Below are positions 32,985 through 44,000 of a DNA stretch of 64,000 bases, piece by piece (the stretch's first letter is position 1; each line of letters opens with the position of its first letter). Position numbers and translations under genes: made by a program. Under the pieces are notes generated by a model. It had not been told where the DNA came from. It was given only the letters and a program-made list of their open reading frames with translations, and made no database searches. The DNA is from Guillardia theta CCMP2712 (taxonomy: Eukaryota; Cryptophyceae; Pyrenomonadales; Geminigeraceae). The stretch covers positions 419,877-483,876 of the forward strand of contig NW_005434666.1 in assembly GCF_000315625.1 (NCBI RefSeq), written 5' to 3'.

Positions 32985-34665
32985 ATGCAGATGGGCGCTA
33001 AGGCAGGGCGTCAACGCCGCTTGAGTATCCTCATCCTCGCCGTGATTGCCATCACGAACAGCTCCTACCTTGTTGGTCAGGCCTCGGCTTCTCTCACCTT
33101 GCGTTTGCCACATAGATCACACTTTTCTCCTCCATTTTCAGTCCGCGACTCCGGTAAGAACGCCTGAGCCGTCTTGATCGTTTGATGCAAAATCTCACCG
33201 TTGGTGCAAATTCAGACTCCGAGGAGTCAGAGGAAGACGAGGCGTCAGAGGCAGAGTCTACATACAGTACTTCCCCTGCTGATACCGCTGTTGCCACGAC
33301 CCCTCTTCCCCAAGGTTTTTAAAGTACCTGTTTCGGCGTTGTTTGACAGAGTTGTTTTAGAATCGGATAATGCTGACACGAACCATGAGCAACAAAACAA
33401 TGTTGTTCAGTCGTCTAAACCAGCTGAAGGGAGATCAACCACTTCTCAGATGACGTCAAGCACTTCCCCAATGCTACAACACACAGCTTCGATTCAGGCT
33501 GAAAGCACTCGAGGAAAGCTAGATGAGGTCGGTACCAGTACACCGTCACCATCCTCGCAAGAACCAACAACAGGTGTGTGGTGAAGAAGTGCGGATTAAC
33601 CACAGAGAAGTTGAATCTTTGACGATCCTTTGTCAGATTCAGTGCCGGATAACGGAGACAAGCAAGACGGGATCGATTCCTCTACTTCTGTAGGGTCAAG
33701 CCAGCCCATGGGAGGTGATAACAATAAATTACCAGGCAGCACATCAAGCCCAGGTGCACTCGTTTCTTAATTGTTCGATAGTTTCTGATAGGAGGCTTGA
33801 CAGATGGCGCAGGGAAGAAGCAAACTCAAGCACCTTCAAATCTCATTTCCACCACGCCAGTGATGCAACAGAATCAAGTTTACTTGTATGATGTAAAGCT
33901 GGAAGTGACGCTGCCGATGTCTGCCCAACAATTTGGAGCTCAAGAAAGGAGAGCATTCATGGATGCAGTTGCTCGGACTGCTAAAGTTCAACCATCGCAG
34001 GTTTCGATTACAAATGTGATCTCGAATCGACGAGGGTCTAGAAAGCTGCTGGCAACAAATTCACTTACCATTGAATGCACTATCAAAGTGTCAGAACCGA
34101 ATGCAGTCACACGGATAACAAAGGACATGACAATCGCTTCACTGAACCAAGAGCTAGCCCGTGGTGGTTTACCTCAGTCCTCGTCAGTTGCCGTCGTTTC
34201 CAAGAGCTCGACCTCGAACGGGTCCTCAGATACTTACTTGCTGGTTATTCAGAATTTATACAATGTTGCCTATCTGACTCTTTTTGACAGATCGGATGCT
34301 GCATTGGGGGAGGATTCTCCCTGATTTTGTTTTGTTTGATCACCAGGAAAATGCAAAGATGCACGAAGGTTTGTCTTGTCTCGTTTTCGTTTTTGTGAAA
34401 AATTCTGATGATTGGGATTCAAGGCACGTAGAGACACTTTCACGTACTTAGGTACGATCTATAGCTATGTATTTCTTGTTCGTCTCCTCACAGGTACGCA
34501 GGTACACCCGACCCTCCACCTACGGCTCCGCCAATGCCACTCAGCAATGAATCCACCGTCGATAGCATCGAAGAGGAAGAAGACATTCCACCTCCCCCCC
34601 CACTACCATCAAATGATTCTCATCTCTGCTTCGTGCAAGATGGCAAACAGAAACATTATTACTAG
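32985..34665 (+). CDS. Type I membrane protein with Ser/Thr-rich stalk, paralogue 2 (435 aa)
   Basis: Eight exons (32985-33153, 33216-33314, 33361-33573, 33637-33753, 33804-34243, 34291-34368, 34424-34443, 34494-34665) join in phase. The signal peptide is S-I-L-I-L-A-V-I-A-I. An acidic D-S-E-E-S-E-E-D-E block and a long Ser/Thr/Pro-rich stalk follow; each stalk segment is a phase 1-1 exon, so exons can be added or lost without a frameshift. The shared domain (L-P-M-S, R-A-F-M-D-A-V-A-R, V-Q-P-S-Q-V-S-I-T, R-K-L-L, A-S-L-N-Q-E-L-A-R-G-G-L-P) lies in exon 33804-34243. The transmembrane helix has its own 78-bp exon (I-G-C-C-I-G-G-G-F-S-L-I-L-F). The cytoplasmic tail has E-E-E-E-D-I then a poly-Pro stretch, a possible WW/SH3/profilin ligand. 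The function is unknown. Confidence 0.83.
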
Positions 34666-35138
34666 GCATGTTTGGAACGTGCTCTGGTAGTCGGATAAGC
34701 CTGTATTTTTAATCCCGGCTCATTGTACGGTCCCGCCGCCGGTCACTCTGAGCCGGTCGGCCTGGCGGGCCCCGCTCCGCACATATTTCGATCATCACGA
34801 ACTTGTAAGTAGTAGTAGCAGTAGTAGTAGTAGTAGTAGTAGTAGAGCTAGAACGGCCAATGGTAAGCTCTTTGGATAGCAACCCTCTTTGATTCAGTTT
34901 GAAATAAATTCTCCTCCCCGAAGTTGTAAATAAAGTATAGTGTTACTTGAGACTCGAAGGAGACAACAGTACCGCGCAGGAATTCATACAGTGCACTAGT
35001 TTGTTCCAGAGTATAGGTTCCAGAGTATAGTTTGTGTACGTACAAAAGTGACGAGCAAGATAAAAATATGTGACAACTTTTGGATAACAAAAGGAATTTC
35101 ATTAAGAAAAATAGACTAGACATACTACATGGAGTTCC
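34666..35138. other. Convergent intergenic region with GTA repeat
   Basis: Between stop codons of paralogues 2 and 3. It contains a short GC-rich patch (34715-34780) and a GTAGTAGTA tract (34807-34844). AT-rich 3' sequence flanks it. No gene supported. Confidence 0.45.
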
Positions 35139-36372
35139 TCATGGGCAAACAGTTGCGAGAGGAATTTGCGGTTGTCCATATCGCTGGAACACAGGCGGAG
35201 GAGGAGGAGGTGCTGTCGGTTGAGGGAATTTCGAATCCAAAGTCACCACTGCAGCAGTGTAAGACGGTGTTTTAAAGTCATTTTGATCTTACAAGAGGCA
35301 TGGCCGTTACTCGAGATGTGCACATCATCGTTTGACTTCCGCTGCCGAAGGTAATCAGACGAAATCTTACATGCGATCAGTATTTTTCTCACCTTCTTGC
35401 GCGAGAGCATGCAAATAACACAAATCATAAAGCCGAGCAAGACTACTCCACCGGCAATAATGCCAATCTGGCAACATATCAGTCCTTGGATATTCGCAGC
35501 GCTTTAGAAATACCAATATTGGTGTTGTAATTGTGAAAGGCGATGAAGATGAGTTTGGGTTCGAAACTGATGGAAGATTCTGCAGAATCAGCTCTTCATT
35601 GAGCTTCTTCAAGGGGAAATTCGTTGCAATCTCCTGTTGGAGAGAAGAATTTTGAAATTGAATCGAGAAATCTACCAAGCTAGATGTGCTGCTGCGTCTT
35701 GCCAACATGGCACGTACAGAGGTGATATTCACGTCAGACACTGAGGTGCCAGTTGACAAGGCAACAGCCTGTTTGAAGCTCATCCTCTTTGCTGCACCAA
35801 AGTTCTGGGGTGGAATCTGCATGAGCACCGCAAACTCGAGCACATCAGCTGAGACTTTTTTCGGTTGCAACGGAGTACTGGATGTTTGACTTGAACTGGA
35901 CGAGGTAGTTGATGGGCTCGGAGAGTTGGATTGAGTTGCTGGAGAGCCAGTCGAAGCGGAAGATGTGGGAGAGGAAGGCGAGTAAGAGGGTGAGGTAGGA
36001 GCTGGAGCTGGAGCTGGAGGAGCTGGAGCAGGTGAAGGAGGAGCTGGAGCAGGTGCGGGAGGAGAGGAAGAATGGTCGCCATGATCACTGTCACTGGAAA
36101 CATGCGATGAGTCGTTGGATTCGTAACTCTCTCCGCTGTCTCTGAGTCTAGTCACTCGTGCGATCTTCTTGCGTTCCAAGCTACCTGCTCAACAGATTCA
36201 ACAAAGTGTTGAAGTTGTGAATAACAATCTCACCGTTGAAAATGAGGTTTCCTAATCTCCGCTGCTTTGTTAACCCAAGCGTCCGGTCTGCTGGTTGACA
36301 TACACCCAGAAGGAAATGAAGAAGGATCATGACCATTGCAACTTCTGATCTGACTGTCAAAGATTGTGCCAT
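35139..36372 (-). CDS. Type I membrane protein with Pro-Ala stalk, paralogue 3 (347 aa)
   Basis: Five exons (36234-36372, 35514-36184, 35393-35467, 35293-35341, 35139-35248) join in phase, giving 347 residues. A hydrophobic signal segment (V-M-I-L-L-H-F-L-L-G-V) precedes a Ser/Asp/His-rich block (S-D-S-D-H-G-D-H) and a P-A-P-A-P-P-S-P stalk. The shared domain has M-Q-I-P, M-S-F-K-Q-A-V-A-L, T-S-V-S-D-V-N-I-T, A-R-R, and K-L-N-E-E-L-I-L-Q-N-L-P. Exon 35393-35467 encodes exactly 25 residues of transmembrane helix plus stop-transfer (I-G-I-I-A-G-G-V-V-L ... S-R-K-K). The tail is Pro-rich with six consecutive Pro. It lies tail-to-tail with paralogue 2, so the cluster is +, +, -. The intron placement around domain and TM exon equals that of paralogues 1 and 2. 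Confidence 0.85.
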
Positions 36373-36417
36373 GTTTGCTCACGTTTTGCCTTAGGTTTTC
36401 CTGATCTTGAGTTCGGC

Positions 36418-36436
36418 GGGGGGGGGGGGGGGGGGA
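36418..36436. repeat. Poly-G homopolymer, 19 nt
   Basis: Uninterrupted G on the + strand (C on the coding strand of paralogue 3), 46 bp upstream of its ATG. It falls where the promoter or 5' leader should be. Length is probably unstable and hard to sequence. Confidence 0.9.
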
Positions 36437-36789
36437 CTGAGGGGGCAACTCGGAATCGATGGGACAGGTGTGGGAGCGCCGTAGAGTAAGCCGGGGCCCC
36501 TACTTGAAGCTTAGACGGTCACCGAAGGAGGTAGAGGAGGGAGGAGGGGAGGGAGGGAGTATGAGGATGGGAGGGCGCTTCAACGGCGTGTGATTATATC
36601 GGGTCTTCTGCGAGCCCTGGTCACCTACCGTACTGGGGATGTCACGGCGGCCGCCCCCCAGTAGCAGGGGACAAAGGCTTAAGGGGGTACTTTGAAGTGA
36701 ATGTAACCGGTACTATGATCAGTTTCATGTTGTATATGGGGGTGGGGTGAGGGTTGAGATAAGGGTGTACGTTACTACCAAATGCCTCC

Positions 36790-36822
36790 ATAATTGGAGT
36801 CGACTGATCGGACTCCAATTAT
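36790..36822. repeat. Perfect 12-bp inverted repeat (hairpin)
   Basis: Arms ATAATTGGAGTC and GACTCCAATTAT separated by 9 nt. It lies between poorly conserved intergenic segments. It could be a terminator-like RNA hairpin or a recombination scar; no element ends are visible around it. Confidence 0.7.
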
Positions 36823-36988
36823 AGGCGAGTTTTGTGAAACAGCGTTACGGACCGTTGCAAACTTGTTCTAACAGTTACAAAGCGTTATTCGGAAAAATCT
36901 CTCTAGGACACACACTATGGCCAACCCCTTATATTTGTGTGCTAGGAGTCCTAAGGTGCCGCATTTGGGAGATAGCGATTGAACGGCC

Positions 36989-37237
36989 ATGTTCGCGTTG
37001 GCAGCGAAATTGAAAGGAGAATCATGGGATAAGGACCCTGAAAGGGCAGAGAAGGCGATGGATGCCCACAAGCACCCCTTCTCAGCTTTTTCTGCGCAAT
37101 TCTATGCAACAGGTGCATATCATCAAACTCCTGGAGCATCGTACAAGGCCATGGGTGTCTCCAATCTCAACAAGAACAGCAACGTCGTGGACTCTGACGC
37201 CATCTCGGCTTTCAATGACTCCTTCAAAGGACATTAG
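36989..37237 (+). CDS. Small hypothetical protein (82 aa)
   Basis: ATG-initiated open frame of balanced amino-acid composition: a Lys/Glu-rich start (A-A-K-L-K-G-E-S-W-D), a His/Phe/Tyr-containing middle (H-K-H-P-F-S-A-F-S-A-Q-F) and an Asn/Asp-rich end (D-A-I-S-A-F-N-D-S-F-K-G-H). No known family is recognised. An acceptor-like CAG lies just after the ATG, so this could instead be the last exon of a gene whose upstream exon is not evident. The composition contrasts with the repeat-rich DNA before it, which supports coding. Confidence 0.45.
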   Translation: MFALAAKLKGESWDKDPERAEKAMDAHKHPFSAFSAQFYATGAYHQTPGASYKAMGVSNLNKNSNVVDSDAISAFNDSFKGH

Positions 37238-38037
37238 AATATCTTCCTCACAATTTTGCTTGGGGGGTGGATCTTTCCTTGGAGTTGATGGTGTTTGATT
37301 TTATAGAGTGTTTGCCTACTAAGAAAAAATGCTCTTTTCCTCTGCGGTTTAGAGCGTGAAAAATGAATGGGATGACTTTTGTTTGTTGTTTTCCAATTTT
37401 TGTTGTGAGTTTGAATGGTTTGAGTTGGCTCCTATTCATGACTAAATATTGATCTTCTCTCTGTAACACACTTCTCATCTGCTTTTGGGGCATATTAATT
37501 TCACTTCGATGGCACGAAGTACTGAACCTGTATGGAAATGTCCACATAGTTGAGGATAAATTTTGTGCACAAAAGAGTGTACAGTTGAATTGATCACGAA
37601 GAGAAGAAGTAATGGTGTGCGAGAAGAGCAAGCACAACTTAATATCTTGTGCATGGGGCTTACATGCAGATTGGCAAAAGAAGGTCCATGCTGGCAGAAG
37701 CTTCTTCTGTGCTTCAAACGGTAAGCGAGAACGTCAAAGATACATCGTCAATCCTTGCTCGCGATTACTATTGACTCACCTCTAAGCTGTCCATGTATAC
37801 TCGAACTTGTGTTCTATGTAGAGTTTTGGTCTAGGGCATCCACCATATCATACTGAGAAATCATCCATACAACAAACGACAGAACCGGCTGCTCTCGCAG
37901 GATACTCAAAGTATGCAACATGTGATGCCCTTGTTGCGAGCTCAAGCCATATTTCCCTCTTATCAAATCCCGCCCAACGCCCCGTCCACTATTTATATCA
38001 TAGTAATTGCGCCCGACAAGACCTTGCTAGGTTCAAA
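37238..38037. other. Intergenic region
   Basis: About 0.8 kb, moderately AT-rich, without a supported exon or notable repeat. Open frames on the minus strand have no start or domain support. It should contain the 3' end of the small ORF and the promoter of the PC4-like gene. Confidence 0.4.
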
Positions 38038-38743
38038 ATGCGGGGGAAGGTGGCGGGGAGGTTCCGGTCCGCCATGATCAGCATTTATGTCCTGCATTCA
38101 GCTTTCTTGCAAATAGCAGAATCTCGTCCCCTTCCACTTCACTGCAAGCTCCTCCGCGACGTTGAGTTTCTCCCTTACCTCCTGCGATTGAGGGGAGGAG
38201 AGGACCAAACCCAAGCTGAAGACTTGAGCGTGAGGAATGAACAGAAGGACCCACAGGCGTCAGAGGACAATCGCAGCACTCCTGCCGTCGATGTCAATGC
38301 TTCGAATCCGACAGATGCTGCTGTCAATGAGACGGAAACAACAAGCAAGAAAAGGAGGTTGGAAACTGACGAAGCTGCAAAGAATGCAGCTACAGATTCT
38401 CAGTTGCCAACCTGCATGCAGACTTCCAATGGGGAATATTACTTTGAGGTTTGCTATTGCTTGTTTGATCTTGCTTCTTGATACGGAGTGTGACAGCTCG
38501 AAGCACCAAAACAGTACAAATCAGGAGCGAGAGAAGAAATTACACAGAGAAGGCTCACAGTGAGCAAGTATCGGGATCAGACTTATGTTTCCATCAGAGA
38601 ATTTTATGCCAAAGATGGACAAATGCTTCCGGGCAAGAAAGGCAGATAGTTCATCACAGCTACAATTGCATTGTGATTCTTTCTCGACAGGGATTTCTTT
38701 GCACCTAGATCAATGGAGAACAATTCTCAAGCTTGAAAAGTGA
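38038..38743 (+). CDS. PC4/SUB1-type transcriptional coactivator with long N-terminal extension (202 aa)
   Basis: Three exons (38038-38448, 38497-38641, 38691-38743) sum to 609 nt. The C-terminal 65 residues match the PC4 single-stranded-DNA-binding domain: L-T-V-S-K-Y-R-D-Q-T-Y-V-S-I-R-E-F-Y, D-G-Q-M-L-P-G-K-K-G-I-S-L, then D-Q-W near the end. PC4 helps RNA polymerase II initiation and ssDNA-related repair. The second intron (38642-38690) needs a GC donor to give the conserved P-G-K-K-G-I-S-L. Unusual features are the roughly 45-residue N-terminus with a hydrophobic stretch (A-M-I-S-I-Y-V-L-H-S-A-F-L) ending in L-L-R-L-R-G-G-E-D, and an acidic linker with a K-K-R-R-L nuclear-localisation-like patch. 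The N-terminus could be an organelle-targeting leader or a wrongly extended start; Met13 would remove only part of it. Confidence 0.82.
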
Positions 38744-39022
38744 CGATACATGCTCAACGTTTGTGTTTTGTGTGCCCTAACTTTGCTTCACAGATCCGTT
38801 GAAGATGTTCTCTCTCGACTGGACGTAGGATCAGAATAGCACACGAAATTATCAAAAAATGTTGGATGTTTAATTTCAGCATGTTCACAGCGAGCATTCT
38901 TTGAACTTTAGTCTGCGAAAGATTGCAATTCATGTGAATTGTCTGCATGCTTATTCTTGTCATCAATGTCAAATATCAGATGATAACCTGTCACTCTCTG
39001 TATACCCGCCAGTAAGTAAAAG

Positions 39023-40763
39023 TCAGTTTGACACCATCGGTAAAGGTTTGACCTCTTGACTCTTCCCCATGATCGGATACACTGCCGTGTCGATGGTGTC
39101 ATGAAGGATTTCTCGAGCCACGTCCTGCCACCTTGTATCGAATACCTTCAAGTCCTGTGGCAAGCATGTCACTGCATGCTATTCTCCGAGCGATCACTTA
39201 CCGGATCACAATTGATTTCAAGGAGCCAAACTTTGCCGTCCTCGTCCACCATGGCGTCTAGCCCGAAAAGCTTCCCTTGCTATTAAAAACTGCACATCAC
39301 ACGTTCCTGGAAAGACCTCGAAAGAGCAAGGAAGAGGCTTGAACACTCGTGACAAGAGGTTGGGATCTGAAGCAGAGTTGAAGATCTTCCACACCATCTT
39401 GCTCATCTTTCATCGGCATCAGCAGTCGCACAACAGTTGAGATCAAGGTGCCTGATGCCATATCTTGGTTGACCATACACCACCAATCTTCACCTCCATC
39501 GCAGATCCGATCTCTTGCAAGACTTGAAATCAGTTGCTTTGACAGGACAGGACAAGAATTGTGCGAGAGAAACAACACCTGCACTGGACTCTCGGATATC
39601 GGGAGTAGAGTCGACATGTTTTTCAAGGTCATGCAGTAGATGCGAACAAGGACCTTGTACTCCAGCTCTCTCCTGCCACAAAAGTGAGCGATCAACTCTA
39701 AATGAAATCATAAATACCTGAACACTATGATTGCTGGCATGAATACAAAGATCGTCGAGATCATTCACAGCGTATGGTTTTGAAGCCATGAGGGCGATCA
39801 CCTGCGCTTGCATGTGACGAGGTTTCTTCACAGGTAATGTGGTTCCTTCTCGTGCAAGTATACTTTGAGGTTTCCGACAGCAAGAACCCAAGCTCTGCGA
39901 GTTGAGTCAAATTTGCAAGAATTGATTGACACGTGAAATCTTCGCGATGTTCACCTCAGATGAAATTTGAATCCATTTATCAGTAAAGGCCGTTCGATAT
40001 ATTTCTACACAAGAATTTCATCGACAGTGGAAAACTTGAACGGGCAGACACCTGGACTTTCCAAGAATTCCGACTGCTGGACATCAATACTTTCTCAATC
40101 TGTGATCCGATTCACAATCTATCCAATATTGTTAGAAATAGTCTGATATGAACCTTTCCGACACAGGATCGATTGAAAACATGCATTTCATTTGCATTAC
40201 TTGAATCACCTATGTTCATAGTGTTTTCAAAAGGTTCTGCCATGATATTTGATTCGATATCTACCTGGCTTTAAAATCCAGATTCCATCATCTTGAACCA
40301 GCTTATGGACGAGCCGGATAAATTCATCTAGGTGCCTTTGAGATGCAAGGCTCCATACATAAGATTCCGGCATTGTATCTTGATACTTTTCTTGAATCAG
40401 TTGCGCAAGGTCTGCCTTTCTGATGATACCACTTCTCATGAAGTAGTGGTTTGTGATCAACTGACCCGTCATCACTGCTTCCCATGCAGCCTTCGTATAG
40501 CTGCACCACTGGACATTTGGGATTAAGAAATCCTCCTCTTGTTCTGTCCGACACATTTGCAAACCTGTTCTGATCACCTCCCAACCCCGTGCATGAAAGG
40601 CATCTTCAAGCCCAATATAGTCAACGTAATCTTGCTCGAGAAGTATCTGGCATACCAGCTTCTGTTCAACAAGTTTCTTCGGTCGCTTTGCCTTGAACAT
40701 TTGCAGCCTCTGCTTCAAGATTGCACCCTTCTCTGAGGCATCGTCACTATCACTCGAAGGCAT
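39023..40763 (-). CDS. Tubulin-tyrosine-ligase-like (TTLL) protein
   Basis: ATP-grasp enzyme family that adds Tyr, Glu or Gly to tubulin tails. ATG at 40763; at least eight exons. The first exon (ending at about 40262) has an acidic start, an N-terminal TTL region with N-H-Y-F-M-R, R-K-A-D-L and P-E-S-Y, and the ATP-binding strand G-I-W-I-L-K-P-G. Next come Q-I-E-K-V-L with W-K-V-Q, then K-Y-I-E-R-P-L-L-I-N-G-F-K-F-H-L-R-A-W-V-L, then A-S-K-P-Y-A-V-N-D-L and H-A-S-N-H-S-V-Q. Later are K-L-F-G-L-D-A-M-V-D-E-D-G and W-L-L-E-I-N-C-D-P with the metal-binding Glu/Asn. This is the normal TTL order. The C-terminal exon (R-W-Q-D-V-A-R-E-I-L) probably ends at 39023. Which tail modification it makes cannot be read from the sequence. 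A ciliary or cytoskeletal role is expected for the family. Confidence 0.85.
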
Positions 40764-41059
40764 GTCAAGGTATTCAAGGAGACAAGAAACAAATGTCTGG
40801 CTGAGGTTCTCTCAGTGATCGTCAAGCCTTCTTCTTCCCTTGCTCCGCCTGGCCATGCCACATGCTCGTCTGCCAGTCGGGGCGAAGGAGGAGGCGGGCT
40901 CGCTTTACTTCTGTCCTCGAAATGCTCGACCCGTAGCAACGGCCCAGTCCGTCAGTCGAGCATCCCACATGCAGCTGCACTGGCTGACAAGCTGAGAGGA
41001 GGAGAGGACGAGATGCAGGTCGTCACAAGTCATGCTGGCGAGGAGCAGGACAAGCCAGC

Positions 41060-44000
41060 ATGAGTGAAGCTGAACGAGAGCTGGAGACAGCAATCCGTTT
41101 GCTGTCTCAAAAGCGAGGCAGGGTCGAGTTTGGCGATGCAGGGGTAGCTCGAGCGCATGGGATCCTACAAGATCTGTCAAGGAGGATGCTAAACTCATCA
41201 GCCGTCTTGTTGGCCCTGTCAGACGCGAACATAATGCAAGGAAAACTTGAATCCGGACTACAGGTTCTTGAAGGGTTGACGGGGGACTTGTTCTCAAGAA
41301 CATCAAGTTCCAATCTATTCGCAAGAACAAGCAGCTCTGCATCAGCGAATGTGAAGAATGACCTGTGGATCAAGATTGCTTCCAGGAAACGAAAAGCTTC
41401 ACCTGATCTCCCGAACCTCGATTCAGAAGATACAGATGACCTTCCGTTTTCTGCTGGTGCCCTCAGGCGAGCACAATTAGTCTATTCGGAGCTTGTCAAG
41501 GAAGGATTCCTTGATCTGCGACTGCGGCTGTACATTGCCTTTATCATGAAATACTTGGGCGACTTCACCTTGTTCGAGAGCTTGCTGCGGCATCCAGATA
41601 TCGACGATCATTTCTATTTCCGTTACGTAGCCGACTCGCAGCACTGTGATTGGTTTGACTACAAGTCGAGGTGTTGGTTTCAGCTTCCATACCTAAAGTG
41701 GTTGACATCCAATCCTCAAGAAACAGACATGAACAAATTGAAGATACAGTATTTCTCATCTTTACTTTCCTGCGGGAACACTAACCAGTCGAAACAGCAT
41801 GGAGAATCATTTGAATCGTTTGTGCAAGAGGAAAACTTGATTGACACTTTCTTGAAAGAAATCAATGAAGAATTCACGCAATGGAGAGTCTTCAGGGGCC
41901 ATCTACTCATTCGATATGGAAAGTTAAAAGCTGCATACGGCGATTTGGAGCAAGCGAGTGGAAGTCATTGCATTGGTAACCTCGAATTCAGTCGACTGCT
42001 TGGTATCGCGCACATACACTTGAGAAAGCTAGAGATAGAGAAAGCTCAGACTCATTACGAATCTATACTCTCTTCCTCGTCGCTGGATGTCCATGAGAAA
42101 TATGCAGACTTTCAAATGATGGACAGCGAAATCCTTGGAATGTCAGCAAGAGTGGGAAGAGCGATCTGCTTGAGACTCAAAGGCAAAACAAATGAACAGA
42201 AGAACGAGCTGACACAAATCATTGCACGCAACACGCAACTTTTTGATCCTAGCTACCTGACTCTGATGTTTCAGATGTTTGATAACAATCTCGACGCTGC
42301 GAAAGATTTGTTGAACAACCTTCATAAGCTCACAGATGGGAAAACGTACTGCTATCACTACACGCTAAAACCCATACTGCTAGAACATGATTTAAGAGAT
42401 GATTCCGAAATCGTGAAATTGAAAGACGACTCTATGTACATGGATCGAATTCTAGATCTAGTTTACAATCAGTCCGTACAAGCAGACAACGCCGAACTTA
42501 TATGGATCGCAGTCCTCGATCTTATTGTTGAGGGTCAGTTTGCAGGCGCATTGAACATTCTGGAACACATGATGCACTGCGAAAGCACTGCCAACACATC
42601 GATACAACATGTTGAATTTCATTTTGATAAATACCAAGAATATTGCAAAAGCATGGATAATCAAGTTCTGAAAATCTCACCCACGAACGATTATTTGGAT
42701 AATGAGCTGAGAGCTATTTTTCATCTACGGAGGGGGCGATGGCTGGAGAAGAATTTAAAGATGACTTTCGAAGCCTTCGGCGAGTATTCCATGGCACTTG
42801 AACTGTTGAATCTCTCGACCAGGAAAAATTCTATCAATGTCAAGCGAAAAGCTTTCTTTAAACGATTTCGTCTATTTCTACACAAGGGAAATTATTCCGA
42901 TGCCATGATGGATCTTAAGTCGTGCATAGACTTTGCAAACATACTTGTGCAGACAACGTCGTCTAGAAATGACTATGCCAAGGCTTCATTGAACAGAAGT
43001 CTTCAGAAGTATCATTTCAATTTGGGGTTTGTGTCCTTTTGTGTTGGACAGCACGAACAGGCGGAGATGTCATTCACTATCTCTCTAGGCCATGACGACT
43101 TTGTCTCTCGATCTCACGCCTACCTCGGACTCATTTATTCTAAGCAGCCATCAAAGGCTGCGGAAGCCATAAAGAGCCTCAAGCAGAGTTTGAAGGGCGC
43201 GGATGAGTTAAAAGAGAACGAAAGAGAAGTCAGATTGGCCCTGGCAGGGTTGTTAATGCAACATACAGTTGAATACAAAGGTGCAATACAGCAGTATTCT
43301 CAAGTCGTGAAATCTCACCCTACAGATCTGCTTACGCGCTCACTGAGAGCGAACTTGTATTTCCTGCAGGGAATGTTTCAAGAAGCACTTGAGGATTATT
43401 CTCATTGCTTGAAACTTCCTGGGGAAGGCACTGGCAATAATTCATTGGACTTGAGCTCCTTGCGCTATTTTCGAGGATGCTGTTATCAGAAATTGGAAAA
43501 GTTCTCGGAAGCAAAGAAGGATTTCGAGATGATACATTCAGAAAAGAAGAATGATTCCGATTTTCTTCAGAGCCTTGCTGCTGTTTATGAAGCTTGTGGT
43601 CAGATAGAATCATCAATAGAAACCTATTCCTCCCTCGTTGAGATTCTGGGGAAGCGTGACAAGACGGAGGAATACATTCGAATTCTAAGGCATCGGGCGA
43701 AGTTGTGCACAATTTGTGATCAAGAGACATGGGCAATCAAAGACCTAAGTAAAATCATTGCGATGAGACCGAAGGATGCAGAAGCACATTACGAGAGAGG
43801 TTCGTTGATCAAAGTCACTCACTTGGACGCACCCACAGCTTCCGATGAACCACACCATGTCCAGCTACGCATGGCAATCGATGATTTTGCTTGCATAGAA
43901 AGTGGTCACCCCCTCTACGTGAAGGCTCGGATCAAATTGAAGGCTGTTTGTAACGCATTGGGTATTCCAACTGAGGAAGAGTTCAAAGAGCAGCTCATTA

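Larger units (their letters stand above)
36373..36988. other. Intergenic region upstream of paralogue 3
   Basis: Holds the poly-G run, the GGAGGGA purine stretch (36525-36570), GC-rich CGGCGGCCGCC near 36645 and a perfect hairpin (36790-36822). No coding exon supported. It should contain the paralogue 3 promoter and the 5' region of the small ORF at 36989. Confidence 0.45.

Noticed and set aside
38038-38250. Ubiquitin fusion suggested by LRLRGG in the PC4-like protein
   Set aside because: The residues before the motif show no ubiquitin fold or ubiquitin sequence; the match is limited to six residues.
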